The notes beneath the pieces were generated by a model, which was given only the letters and a program-made list of their open reading frames with translations, did no database searches and was not told where the DNA came from. This document shows positions 38,001 to 49,503 of a stretch of 64,000 nucleotides of DNA, one piece after another (positions within the stretch are counted from its first letter, which is position 1; every line of letters begins with the position of its first letter). The stretch comes from Xiphophorus maculatus. Taxonomy: Eukaryota; Chordata; Actinopteri; Cyprinodontiformes; Poeciliidae. The position numbers and the translations under genes were made by a program. The stretch is from NCBI RefSeq assembly GCF_002775205.1, contig NC_036447.1, forward strand, positions 13,188,501-13,252,500. The letters are read 5' to 3'.

Positions 38001-38305
38001 TACAGTCATATCTAATAAATTAGAAGATTATTGAAAAGTCCATTTATTTCAGTTAATTATATTCACTTAGTGAAATATTATATTGGCTAAATAAAAGATT
38101 GATATTTTTCAAGCCTTTATTTTCTGCTTACACCTAATGAAAACAACAATTAAGATTAAAATATTACATCAGACCAATAAAAAACATATTTTTAATACAG
38201 AAATGTGGGCTTAATGAAAAGTATGTTTAAGGCTGATATTTTTAATAGGTAAAACAAGCCCCTTCTGAATGCATTCTAATATTTATTTTGTTGAATATGA
38301 CTGTA
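38001..38305. mobile_element. Complete-looking 305-bp MITE downstream of chrna9
   Basis: Left end tacagtcatatctaataaat and the complement of the right end (ttttgttgaatatgactgta) form terminal inverted repeats. The interior is AT-rich without a frame. An AATAAA at 38014-38019 inside its left end may serve as the chrna9 polyadenylation signal, 380 bases after the stop codon. Confidence 0.7.
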
Positions 38306-41170
38306 TTGCCAACTCAACAAACACTGGATTGGCTGCGTGCATGATCAGAAATGGTGGCAAGGTCACTGAGGCAATCTGTTTTTAGTGAAACACCGAACAA
38401 AGCAGAAGTAATCATATTTATTCGTTGTTATGAATTTGAAAATTCAGTCTAGCTTTTGATATATAAAGGTGATACTCAGAAAGAAATAATACATTTTCAC
38501 CAAGTTCTATCTGAGTTCTTACTTTAAATTCAAATCTACCTCCCAGTGCACATACGTTTTATGTTTGGATAAACTCTTTTAAAGGGTTCAATCAAAAATA
38601 AAAGTCTGATATTGTTCTATAAAATGCTGTTTTACTTGTTGTCTTGGGATTCGAGCGCATGCCCACAGGATACAAAAATACTGGTGACATTAAAACAATC
38701 CCCTCTGTCGTCTTTTCCTTAAAATGTAACAGTTTCCAAAACTGTGATATTTTCAAGACTAAAACAAATTTATGAGACATTCATCTTTCAAGTTTTGGGG
38801 TACGTGTAGCTGAGTATCACCTGCATAGAGATGCATAGCGGTCTTGCTTTTTTCTTCTCATAAATCAAGCAGCAGCTATGAAGGTAATATCTGAAGACCA
38901 ACTGCAGTGGCTTTCAAAAGTAGACATGCAATATCCACCTCAGGGACACTGCATGACCTAAAAATACAAAAGAGCTCTCACTCCAGTGCAATGCCCAAAC
39001 CACCACAAGGATAAACAGGGGATTAGGGTATTATAATCCAGTTTTGGATGCAGCTGCTGAGTCTAGAAGAAGTAGAATGAAATAGACTGAATCCAGAGCC
39101 AGGGTGACGTCACTATGAAGAACCTAAAAACTAGGCTGAAAACCTCAAGGGCATAATTTTCATCTGAAAAGGATTTTAGCAGTCTGTAAGGAGTATTCTC
39201 TCAGAAGCCTATAAAGAGGCCTAAAATTGGGAAACAATAAAACTTTACAAACTCAATGAAATAAAAAAGAAGCCTGTTTGCTGTATTTTATGAAGTTGGG
39301 TTGTCTAATTCCCTTGAGAGCTTATAAAGGGCAGGCATGCTACAATTATAATAAAGGATTCAGTTACATTTTTACAGAATATACAAACGTTTATGGAGGC
39401 ACATTTATTTAAACAGGATTTTACAAGAAACCAAACTATGTCAAAGGTCAAACATGAATTTACTGGTCTGTTGAGGGAGGAAGACTTCTTGGACAGAAAT
39501 AAGATCCCAAAATCCCATCAGAATTAAAATAGTTAAATGTAGATTTTATTGTTAAATAAAGAAATTAATATATTTGCAAACACTTGTTGGACTCTCTACA
39601 TCCCCAGAGCCTTTAGTGGCTCTTTACCTAATTGTTTAAGTTTCTGCTACAAAAATAATTATGGTCCTGCCTCACAAGAAACGTGTAATTTGTATGTTTT
39701 AAAATTAACTTCAACAATAAATGAGAGGAACAAAAACAGAACATAATCAAAGAGAATAATAATCCAACATCAGACAGAATTATCTTACGTATTGAAAAGC
39801 AAATTGCAGCCAGAAAGCATAATCATCTCTAATGTCGGAGGAATACAAACTTAATATTTTAGGCCCAAGCTGGAGCTCATTATTAGGCCTATAAATAGGC
39901 GTCCTCGTTTCAGACTGAATGAACATGCATCTTCTTGCAATCAGTGAAGGTCTCTCCGTATGTCATGTCTTAAAAGATCAAATTCTCTCCTATAAGTCTG
40001 AGAATATATGAAAATATGAATTATTAAAGATGAAAACCACAAAATTCTCTTATCTGGTTAATAAATGAATGACTTCTTCAACAACCGCCTGTCTAACCAC
40101 CAAGTATCATTAACAAAAAGTGTCAGTAATCACCATCTTATAAACTTTGTCTCCATCTAGTGGAGGCAAAACATGGCTTTGGTAGCCATGTTTTTTAAAC
40201 GTCTTATTGTCACAATGCTTCTACAAACGTTAGAATATTTTTATTAACTTTTTCTGTGACAGACATACACAAAGTAGCACAAAATAGTGCAGTGGAAAGA
40301 AAATTATAAATAGTATTCATTGTTACTTTACAAGTTAAAAAAGATTAAAAAATGAGGCGTTTGTGGATATTCAGACCACTTTTACTTTGAGTTGGCCAAA
40401 AATTTACTCCTGAAGTCAAGTAATTGGTAAGTAGCACCCCCTGGTTTCACTGCTTTCTTCTCATTTACAAAACTCTCATTGTGAAAAACATCTTCTTGTC
40501 AGCAGTCACTACCTAATATTATGAGTTGAAAGTTATGATCCAGGACTTTAATTAATCGCCTGAACCCCAATCCTGCACTTCCTGAGGTTGCTTTTTTCCT
40601 TGTCTTTCTGCTTTTAGCCATTTAAATTATTATCTTTAGTCATTTAAAACATTTTATAATTAAAAATTGCTTGTTCATTTTTTTGTCATTGCTATTTTGT
40701 GGTAGAAAGTTGCATTAACATTGTTTATGTTTTTAATATATACAACGGCCAGTTTAATTTATGTTCAGGATTTGCACAACAGTGGTATGCGTGCTGATTC
40801 TGGGTGTCTGATCCTCCTGTGCATTGATTTCAGATGGCCAGTCAGCTTACGTTTTTGATAAAGCAATCTATTGATCCCACCTGCTAGAATCAATAGGACT
40901 TTGATCACACTCAGCCTAACAAACACATACAAAAAACAAAGCATAAGAAAACCAAACCCTGTATGTATTGACCAGACATTTGCTGGACTGTGACTTCTTG
41001 CTGTTTTGTGAGTTCTCAGAAACTTGCTGTGTTGGGTGTTTTGGAGACAGACTATTGAGCCAGTTGTTCTCCAGATTGATTCCAAAAACGCTGCTGATGA
41101 TGATGGGCATAGTTCACAGTGACTTTCACGTGACATAAGGTTAAGACACACCCACAGTGACGGCACCTAA
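38306..41170. other. Spacer between chrna9 and the GIMAP gene, no gene seen
   Basis: AT-rich, unique-looking DNA. The minus-strand frame at 40765-41166 has no ATG at its head and no known domain. Confidence 0.45.
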
Positions 41171-42917
41171 ATGGCTACGGAGAATTTTTCTGTCCTCAGT
41201 TTGTGGATGAAAATGATCAGGAACAACATGACGTCTCTCACTAAGCAGTTTTCCATCAGCGCTGCTGGTAAGGTATATTTTTCTTTTTCCTTTTCTTAAT
41301 CTGAAAACTCTGTTGAACTCAGTTCCTTTTGTCTCACAAGGCAAGAAGCCAACTCCTACTTCCACAGCTATCAGAATGGTTTTACTGGGGAGGACAGGAA
41401 GTGGCAAAAGCTCCACCGCTAACTCCATCCTTGGTCGGAAGGTCTTGGACTTAAAGCTCAGCAGTTCCTCAATCGGCCAACGCTGCCACAGGGCCAGTGG
41501 AGAGTTTCGTGGGCGGCAGCTGCTGATTCTAGACACTCCTGGTGTTCTGGACACTCATCAGACCCAGCAGGAAGTCCAGCGGGAGCTGAGGAGGAGCGTC
41601 AGCCTCCTCTTCCCCGGACCTCATGCTTTCCTGATTGTTATTCAGATCGGAAGATTCACTCAGGAGGAGAAAAAGGAAGTGCGACACATCAAGGAGGCAA
41701 TGGGCTCCCACGCTTTGAACTTCTCTGTGGTGGTTTTCACCCACGGAGACCGTCTGGAGGAGGGGACATCAGTGAAGCATTATCTGATAGACCAGTCTAG
41801 TGACCTGGCTGAGCTGGTGGCTGCATGCGGGGGCAGGTACTGTGTCTTCAATAACCAGAATCTTAGCAACAAGGAGCAGGTCAGCGAGCTGATGATGTTG
41901 GTTGACAGCATGATGCTGAATAACGGAGAGAGTTACTACAACAGCAGAATGCTTCAGAAAGCAGAAGAAGATCTGGCTTATCAGCTGGAAGAGGAGAGGA
42001 ATTGGCTCACTGAAAAGAATGAGCTGCAGAAACATAAGCAGGACAACACCCTGAAGGAGTGGTACGAGAAAGAGCTGGAGATGGTGCAACAGAAAACCAA
42101 GACTGAGTTGGAAGAGCTGAGGACAAAACTGGAGCTGGAGAAAGAGAAGGAGGAGAAGCAGGCGAAAGAACGAGAGAAGGCCCTCAGGGAGGAGATTGAG
42201 AAGAAGAAGTTGCAAGATATCGCAAGACTGACAGACATGGAGAAGAAGAGGAGGGAAGATATTCAGGAGAGGCTCGATCAAGTAACCAAAATGTTGGAGG
42301 AGCAAGTTGAGAGGGAGAAGAAGATGAGACGATTCATGGAGGAGAAGATCCAGAAGGACAGAGCAGAACATGAAAGGAAAGAGAGGGAGAGAGAGCTTCA
42401 GCACATCCAGATGGAGCAGGCGCTCAGACAGCGAGAGGAGATGACGAGAGATGCCCTGGAGGGAGAGCTGGACAACCTCTGCCAGAGGCTGGAGGAGCTG
42501 ACCCGGAAGGAGGAGGAGAGGAAGAGGCAGATGCAAGATCTTCTCAGACAGGAGCGGCAGGAGAGTCAAAGGGAACTGGACCTGCAGATGGAGCAGCTGA
42601 GGGTGGAGAAACGGCGAACCGAGGCCTTCAAACGGGAGCTGAAGTTCCTGAAGATCAAGATCGAGCAGCAGAAAGAGTGTGAAGAACGCTTGAAAAAACT
42701 CCTGGATGAGAACCTGCTGAAGGAGAGGGAAAAATGCAACAAGGAAATCTCCTCGCTGAAGAGGCTGTGTGGCCAAAAGTGTAGCGAGATGCTGGAGAAG
42801 TGTTCTGCACAAGGCCCTCGCAGAGCGTCCGGTCTGGTCGGATACGTGCAGGAGATGGGACTGCTGGGTCTGAACGCAGCACTGGAGAAGGTCGGAACTC
42901 CGTGTTGCATTCAATAA
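41171..42917 (+). CDS. GIMAP-type (AIG1) GTPase with long coiled coil and CaaX-like end
   Basis: Two exons, 41171-41267 and 41341-42917, join in frame (gctgctg|gtaagg and ctcacaag|gcaag) to give 557 residues starting [11 protein letters not shown]. The AIG1 GTPase domain runs about 43-240: G1 GRTGSGKSS 49-57, G3 DTPG 97-100, a conserved-box segment about 130-150, G4 THGD 166-169 and the FNN motif at 202-204. Residues about 240-530 are a continuous Glu/Lys/Arg/Gln-rich helix, a predicted coiled coil much longer than in mammalian GIMAPs. The protein ends TPCCIQ, a plausible CaaX box for prenylation. GIMAPs act in lymphocyte survival and membrane trafficking, and GTP-driven oligomers coat lipid surfaces. 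Fish have large, fast-evolving GIMAP sets, so no orthologue name is given. If exon 1 is not used, reading could start at an ATG (41313) within the intron. Confidence 0.93.
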
Positions 42918-42959
42918 CAGCTTACAACTATGCTAATGTAAAAGCTTGCATGTGCTGTT

Positions 42960-43510
42960 TGCTGTGATGGTAAAATGTACGGCCTGTGAAAAATCAGCTG
43001 CCAGACTTTTTGCAGATCAAGAAACTGATTAAGGAAAATGACTCAAATTCAGTCAAATTGGATGGGAGGTGTCTGTGATCATCAGTCTTTGTTGCTAAAT
43101 ATCCTCAAATTTGGTTCTTGACTTTGACTAGGCTCTTCTAACATGCTTACACTGTGATTTAAACCAATCCACTGTGATCTTGAACATGTTAAAATTGTCC
43201 CATATTTTTCATTGTATACATTCTGACTAGCTTCTTTGTCTCTACAAGAGAAAAGAGTCCCCTCATCATGATGGTTCCACCACCATGTTTCACCATAGGG
43301 ACGGTGAGACGAGCCTGATCTGCACTGTTCCACCACATGTAGTGAATTTTGTTTAAGTTTAATTTTATTTTGCGGTATCAGAATAAAGGGGCACAGTACA
43401 AATGCAGGCTCATTTTTTCTTGGTCTCCCACAAACGTTCTAATAAAATACATCAAAGTGTAAACGAGAAAAAAGATGAAGCACAAAAAGTTTAAGGGATA
43501 TGAATACTTT
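42960..43510 (-). mobile_element. Tc1-like transposon-derived fragment
   Basis: On the minus strand the sequence near 43265-43300 reads as a 'catggtggtggaacc' transposase-type block, and the element appears to end near 43505 with a 'gaatacttttcaag' terminal-type sequence. Strongly decayed. Contains AATAAA at 43382-43387, which could end the GIMAP transcript. Confidence 0.45.
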
Positions 43511-44312
43511 TCAAGACTCAGCTTACTTCCTGTATTTGACAGAACCATTTACCCAGAGTCAGGAAGATGACTACCCACGTGAGAGTAATTTCATTCCAAC
43601 AAATGGATGTGATTCCTCTGTGCGTCCTAAATCAGCGCATGCACAAACTCTCAGAAATGATGGAGATAATCTGATTATGAACTCCCCACCCTCGGCTGTG
43701 TGCTGTACTCCCTGTGTCCATCATTTAAATCTGTACTCAAACCAAACCTTGTTGCTATTATTTAAAGAACACACATCTCCCCTGGGCTGATACTGTTTTT
43801 TTTTAGTTTTGTTTTTTTTTTTACACAAACTGTAAGCATTACTGCCTGTTTATTCTAGGAGCAATAAAATCAGCTTCAATCTGCACTGCATCCCCAGATA
43901 TGTTTTAATGTCTGAAAATGTGTTTGTGTTTAAGTATACTTGATTTGCTGATCCTGTGGGTGCAGGTTGGAAGAGTTATACCCAGACAGTGCGTCATATA
44001 CCCTAAAGTAATAAAACACATAGGGTGTATGGGTTTCCTCCAAATTTCTGATTTGCTGTGTATAACAGCCTGAACTATCCCAGGAATAAACTGTTGTGAA
44101 GTGTTTTTTAATTCTTTGCCATCTTCTTCATAAATCAGCAGGAAAAGGAGAAGTTGTGAATTGAAAATGAGTGGAAAATATACATAGCAGTAATTTCTTT
44201 CATTGCTAAAATGGCTCACTGATTTCCTGTCTCATGTGACCACCTTCTCAGAGCCGTCTGGGCAGTCAGCTGGTTGTGCCTGGCTGTCCCCTGTAGTTCT
44301 GCCGTGCGCTCA

Positions 44313-44339
44313 CAGCAGCAGCAGCAGCAGCAGCAGCAG
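44313..44339 (+). repeat. (CAG)9 trinucleotide repeat in the dopamine receptor 5' leader
   Basis: Nine uninterrupted CAG units lie 116 bases before the receptor start codon, probably in its 5'UTR or core promoter. Such tracts vary in length between individuals. Confidence 0.95.
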
Positions 44340-44454
44340 CACAGATTAGTCTGGACTCAGCATGCTGCGCCATTCCCACTGTAACTGCGTGCGGCTTTTA
44401 ACCTATTAATATAGGTCTTGCAGTTTGCCATGCGGTCCTTTTTGGCTCTGGACA

Positions 44455-45819
44455 ATGAATAACACCACCGGCTTGGCGCTGGTTGGAGCGGGCAGCCGGG
44501 AAGACCCGCCGGCGCACAGAGCTCTCACTGGATGCGTCCTGGTGCTGCTCATCATTTGGACGCTTGTGGGCAACATGACCGTGTGCGCGGCCGTGTATCG
44601 CTACCGCCACCTGCGCGCCAAGGTGACCAACATCTTCATCGTGTCCCTGGCTCTGTCGGATCTCCTGGTCGCGGTGCTGGTGATGCCGTGGAAAGCCGCG
44701 GCTGAAGTGGCCGGCTTCTGGCCGTTCGGCGGCTTCTGTAAGACATGGCTGGCCTGCGACATCATGTGCTCCACGGCCTCCATCCTCAACCTGTGCGTGA
44801 TCAGCGTGGACCGATACTGGGCAATCTCCAGCCCGTTTTGCTACGAGCGGAGCATGAACAAGAGGGTGGCCTTCGTGATGATCGGGGTGACGTGGACTGT
44901 GTCCGTTGTGATCTCCTTTGTTCCCGTGCAGCTAGACTGGCACCGGGCGGAAATCAGTGACCCCGGCGGGCGCGTGGTTCCACACCTGGAGAGCACCGAG
45001 GGGAGCTGTGACTCGAGTCTGAGCCGCACTTACGCAATCTCTTCCTCCCTTATCAGCTTCTACATCCCCGTTGTGATCATGATCGTCACCTACACCCGGA
45101 TTTACCGGATTGCCCAGACGCAGATCCGGGTAATATCTTCCTTGGAACGCGCGGCGGAGCACGCCCAGAGCTGCCGGTCGCACGTGCCCGAGCTGTTCCC
45201 GCATATGTGCACAGACATCGGTGCCAGCTCCTACCAGTCCCGCATCAGCATCCACCCTGATTCCCAGTGCCCCAATAAGTCACACCGGGAGCTCAGAGTC
45301 TCCATCAGGAAAGAGACCAAAGTGCTGAAGACTCTGAGCATCATAATGGGAGTTTTCGTTTGCTGCTGGCTGCCCTTCTTCATCCTGAACTGCGCTTTAC
45401 CTTTCTGCCCCGGACCAGGGGCCCCTGGAGCCCACCGCGGCCCCTGCTGTGTCAGCGAGAAAACCTTCGATGTGTTCGTGTGGATCGGGTGGAGTAACTC
45501 CTCCCTAAATCCCATTATTTATGCGTTCAACGCGGACTTTAGAGACGCCTTCCTTCGCCTGTTGCGCTGCCGCGGAGGAGGCTTTCTGTCGGCGGTGAGT
45601 ACAGCGGTGGAGACCATGCTGGCGAACAACGAGGCCGGGCAGCAGAGGCGAGACAGCACCCTGAAGGCAAAGTTGAGCGTGTCCACGAACACGCGGGGGA
45701 GTCAGGACAGCGGAAACACCACGGTGGCCGTGTTTTATCACCGAGGGGCCACGATGGAACAAGGGACGGACACTGAGGAAAGATTTGACAAAGACCGATT
45801 GACACAAATACCCAGATAA
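44455..45819 (+). CDS. drd5: D1-class dopamine receptor, most likely D5 (intronless)
   Basis: A single-exon class A GPCR of 454 residues. The start is taken at MNNTTG (44455), which gives an N-glycosylation site at the extracellular end; in-frame sequence upstream has no ATG. Key residues: Asp102 in TM3 for the amine, DRY 119-121, TM5 serines in [12 protein letters not shown] (S197, S198, S201) for the catechol, CWLP 304-307, NPIIY 352-356 and a palmitoylation-type Cys372. The family couples to Gs and raises c[18 protein letters not shown] in loop 3 is shared with D5/D1C rather than D1. Linkage to slit2 and to the 4p14 block supports D5, since human DRD5 and SLIT2 are both on 4p. The third cytoplasmic loop is long for the class. 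The alternative is the fish-retained D1C (drd6) subtype; a tree is needed to settle it. Confidence 0.93.
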   Translation: MNNTTGLALVGAGSREDPPAHRALTGCVLVLLIIWTLVGNMTVCAAVYRYRHLRAKVTNIFIVSLALSDLLVAVLVMPWKAAAEVAGFWPFGGFCKTWLACDIMCSTASILNLCVISVDRYWAISSPFCYERSMNKRVAFVMIGVTWTVSVVISFVPVQLDWHRAEISDPGGRVVPHLESTEGSCDSSLSRTYAISSSLISFYIPVVIMIVTYTRIYRIAQTQIRVISSLERAAEHAQSCRSHVPELFPHMCTDIGASSYQSRISIHPDSQCPNKSHRELRVSIRKETKVLKTLSIIMGVFVCCWLPFFILNCALPFCPGPGAPGAHRGPCCVSEKTFDVFVWIGWSNSSLNPIIYAFNADFRDAFLRLLRCRGGGFLSAVSTAVETMLANNEAGQQRRDSTLKAKLSVSTNTRGSQDSGNTTVAVFYHRGATMEQGTDTEERFDKDRLTQIPR

Positions 45820-48000
45820 TTTTAAAATCTCCAGCCACGCTGATCTTCTTTTAGTCTGTTTTTAGTCGATATTAAATAATTTTGTCCATCAAACAAGTTC
45901 TTTAAGGAAAGGAACATCACTTTTTTTCACTTGATAGCCTAGAAGTATGGGGGACTAAAAGTGTTACAATTCAAATAGCCAAAAACAAGTAGTTTAATGG
46001 GTTTCCTTAACTAATTAAAACTGGAAACAAACACGTGAATAACTATTCTAACACTTTTATGCATTAGTTGTGATAATCATGCAAAAAATGCAGAATTTTT
46101 TTGTTTTCAATCTGTTTTTGACGCTTTTAGTTTAAGAAATATGGCGGCTAAACCAGTGCGGCAACACACTTTTACATTTTCTAACATTGTTCACTTTTAT
46201 GAGAAAAAGAAACTAACCCTAGCCTAAATGTTTCCCATTAATCCATCAGCTCTTTGCTGATGACTCCTTCAGAAAAAAACTCAAGTGAAAATACACAGTG
46301 AAACTTAATGAGAGCCATCTATGAACTCAGTGAAATGCAAACCCAAGCAAAAATATGTCAATATAAAAAAAGGAATAGTAGTTATACCAAAGCCCCTACA
46401 TTGGTATAACTTATTTTTGAGCTTGAACAAATTTAGTTTTATTCAAGGTAGTAAACATATTTTGACAGCATGCATTACATTGGTGACACAGAGCTCGGCC
46501 CTGGGGAAACCCTGTAAAAGAAAACCTTTACTGATGAAGACCGTTCGTCATAAACCACCCCTCTTGATTCCACAGTCCCAGCTGCATGATCTGAATGCTC
46601 ACATTGCCTGTGATCCGAGCGATATGACGTGAAGGGACGAAGTGACCTGTGGGTCGTGGCTTGTCGTATATAATGAAACAACAATGTGAGAAGAGGCTAA
46701 CATCATTTGTTTTAGATTGACTTGCTGTGCAGGTTAAACCAATCAGATAGGTGGGCCACTATGGATAGTCTAATGGTTTCTCTGAGCATTCAGACACAGT
46801 AACCATGAAGCAATTAAAGGAACAATGAATGAATAATGACATGTTATTTTAAGGATAATTACTTCAGATTATGAATAATGGATTTCACATTATTTTATTA
46901 GCCATTCAATACATAATACATTGAAGTTACTACAAATTATTTTATTCCCCAAATTGCATTAATTTTTGTTTTTATTTACCCTATAGCATAAATATTCATT
47001 CAGTTAATCATTTATTACATCACCACACTTTTGACCATGATGTAATGTCATAAATAGGCCGAGGTATTTCTGTTCTGTGATCTTCATATTTGGACTGGGG
47101 TTTTCAACAGCATTTATTTAAGTGACATTTGGTGGCCAAGCAGGACCAGATGCTCCTACTGGATCATTGTCCTAAAGTTCATGCTCTTCTTGTCCCTGAC
47201 TTTTTCCAGTATCACTGCTCAGAAACTGGAAATACCGTCCACTTAAATTTTTTGTTCAGCCATGAAGAGTAATGGTACAGAAAGAGAGAGATAATAAGCT
47301 TAACTCACACATAGACAGCCATTAAGGACTTGTTAAATTTCCACCAGTTTAATCCATCAGGTGTCACATTCATTTGATTAAATCTAAGAATAAAACTTTG
47401 AGGAAAAAACTTCGAGCTGGTTTGATTAGTTTGGAAATCTGACATCTTAAAGTTTATGTTTTAAAACTGCTGACATTTTTAATTCTGGACACAGTCACAC
47501 TGTATATGGGATCTTCACATTTTCATATATTTTGGACTTTCATTTGTAGGTAATGTGTGCATTTTTTTTCTCCAGGCATTTTTATGGATGAACAGTACAA
47601 TGTATGAATTAGCAGTTTTCTAATCTACTTTATTATTTAAACTCTTTCCCTTTAAGATGGGGGTTGGTAATTCTGGTCCTTTTGGGTCAATATCATTCAT
47701 GTCTTCAGGTATTTGATTGCTTGAACGCACAAATGAAAAGAGCTTTTGTCAGCTCCTGCTGTAATGCCATGCGTAGAAATACTTCAGGTGTTTGATTCAG
47801 GTGGAGCAGGGGACACGTCTAAAACATAATGAGAAGTGAAATCCCTCCAGTTCTTCCTGCAGGTCCTAAAACAATCTGATAATAGTGTGAATACTAATTT
47901 AAGGTTCCAGTTGATTTTGTCCACATCCTCTCTCATCACATTGGTGTAGGTGGATTAGTGAGTGAAGTGATTATCTGACTGTTTGATCCCCATCTCTTAA
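45820..48000. other. Start of the gene-poor spacer after the dopamine receptor
   Basis: Contains the receptor 3'UTR (no clear AATAAA seen close by) and AT-rich DNA. Open frames near 46321-46632 show no known domain. Confidence 0.45.
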
Positions 48001-48290
48001 AACCCCACACTGTTCCTGACACAGTTCTGTGAAAAAGTATTGATATATCTTGAACATCAAATGTGGGACATTTAAAGGTTAAATGTATTTTGTTGTGACT
48101 TTATGTGAACAAGACATAGTGCTGTGTGCCAGTCTCAAGTCTTTTGCAGCCTTTAGCAGGTTTTCCTCCAGGATTGCACCAATCAACTCTGACCACTTCC
48201 CCTGTCTCTGCTCAGAGGACTTTATTAGTAGGAAAGAGTGTTTTATTTAGTCCTAGCACAACGCACGCCACAGTGCTCAAACAGTTATTA
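48001..48290 (-). mobile_element. Tc1-like non-autonomous fragment
   Basis: Phrases such as ctgtgaaaaagtattgat (48030) and aatcaactctgaccacttcc (48180) are recurrent in fish Tc1/mariner-derived repeats. Limits are approximate. Confidence 0.4.
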
Positions 48291-48319
48291 AGACAAATAT
48301 TTGAAATCTGTGTAAATAT

Positions 48320-48835
48320 TATGGCTGCAATTAACAATTATTTAGTACTCAATTATTTAGAATTATTGATTACTCAAAGTAATCAATAATTCTATTGATT
48401 GTTCTGATGGCCAGTTGATTAATATAATAAAAGAGGTGGTCCATTCTGCAGATTTTTTATTTTACCACTTAAGCCTTTTTATACAATAGTAGAAATATTC
48501 AAAATGCAAATAAACAAAAAACCCAATAGTTTTTACAAAATAAGAAAATAAACATTTGATTGCCTAAAATGCAACAACATAACATTTTTTTTAGGAAATC
48601 TGAACTGAGGGATTTTAGCTAAAACATACTTACAGACAAAGGTGATTTCGCCTTAAATTCAAATGTATGTATTTTTGGTACAGTTTGGCATAATTACTGC
48701 TACAAATATCTAGTATTTTTTAAGTAAATTGCCTCTTTTGAATCTGAATACTCCACTTAACAATTACTTGATTACTAAATTAGCTCAAAAATCTTTTCAG
48801 TAAGATAAATTGTTGAATTAATTGTTTCAGCCCTA
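48320..48835. mobile_element. hAT-like MITE, second copy
   Basis: Starts atggctgcaattaacaatta and ends aattaattgtttcagccct, inverted relatives of each other. Shares the internal run about cattctgcagattttttatt with the copy at 14785-15215. Confidence 0.65.
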
Positions 48836-49282
48836 GTAAACATCTGTCCACCTTATGATCCTGCATTACTTTTTGTTGCTCTGTTGTGTAGCATTTCAAT
48901 AAACTACAAAGATGTTTGTTCACTAAATGCAAAAATGTTCAAGTTGTATGAACATTTTTGAATTTGCAAGGCACAATATTCAGAGAGGAATATGTAAATT
49001 CCTGTGGAGTGTGATGTGTGTTGTAAAAGTTGCTGAATATATGATTAAATAAGTGAGAAAACATTGTAAAGTGCTTTCAAAATAAAATAAGGTTGAAAGA
49101 GAAGCATAGACCACTGACTATAATGATTAAGCAACAAAGTTTGTAAGAATTTGGAAAGATATTGATTTAAAAATTAGTTATGTATTGCAGTTCCATGCAA
49201 GTTCAGTTATTTGGATGTACTTGAATGTTATTGTTAATTTGAGTTTTTAACTATAAAACACTTTTATGCTCAGACCTCAGAG

Positions 49283-49503
49283 ATGACTGTGGCTCAGTGG
49301 GCAGAGTAGTTATTTTGAAATTGAACAAATGTGTGTTTAAGTCCATGCTTATTACTGGTACCAGGGCAACTCAACCTCTTCTGATCCTCATATTGGTGCA
49401 TGAATGTTTGTGAGTGGGAATGACTGAATGGGGTGTCATTATAAACAGTTTTGAGCGATCAGTGTGACCAGAAAAGCTCTAAAAAAATTCAGTCCATTTA
49501 GCT
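49283..49503 (+). mobile_element. tRNA-derived SINE remnant
   Basis: Head reads gactgtggctcagtgggcag (A-box-like) with a degraded B box at gtgtttaagtccatg. The 3' part, agctctaaaaaaattcagtccattta, is typical of a widespread fish SINE tail. Diverged and inactive. Confidence 0.55.

Noticed and set aside
40765-41166. 133-codon minus-strand frame just before the GIMAP gene
   Set aside because: Opens at GTG, no recognised domain, hydrophobic stretch looks accidental.
41769-42914. 381-codon open frame antisense to the GIMAP gene
   Set aside because: It is the mirror of the Glu/Lys/Gln-rich coiled coil, whose codons rarely give stops on the other strand. The product is a Leu-rich artefact without a known domain.
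44425-44454. N-terminal extension of the dopamine receptor frame
   Set aside because: These ten codons open with TTG, not ATG; the first ATG in frame is at 44455 and gives a normal receptor N terminus.
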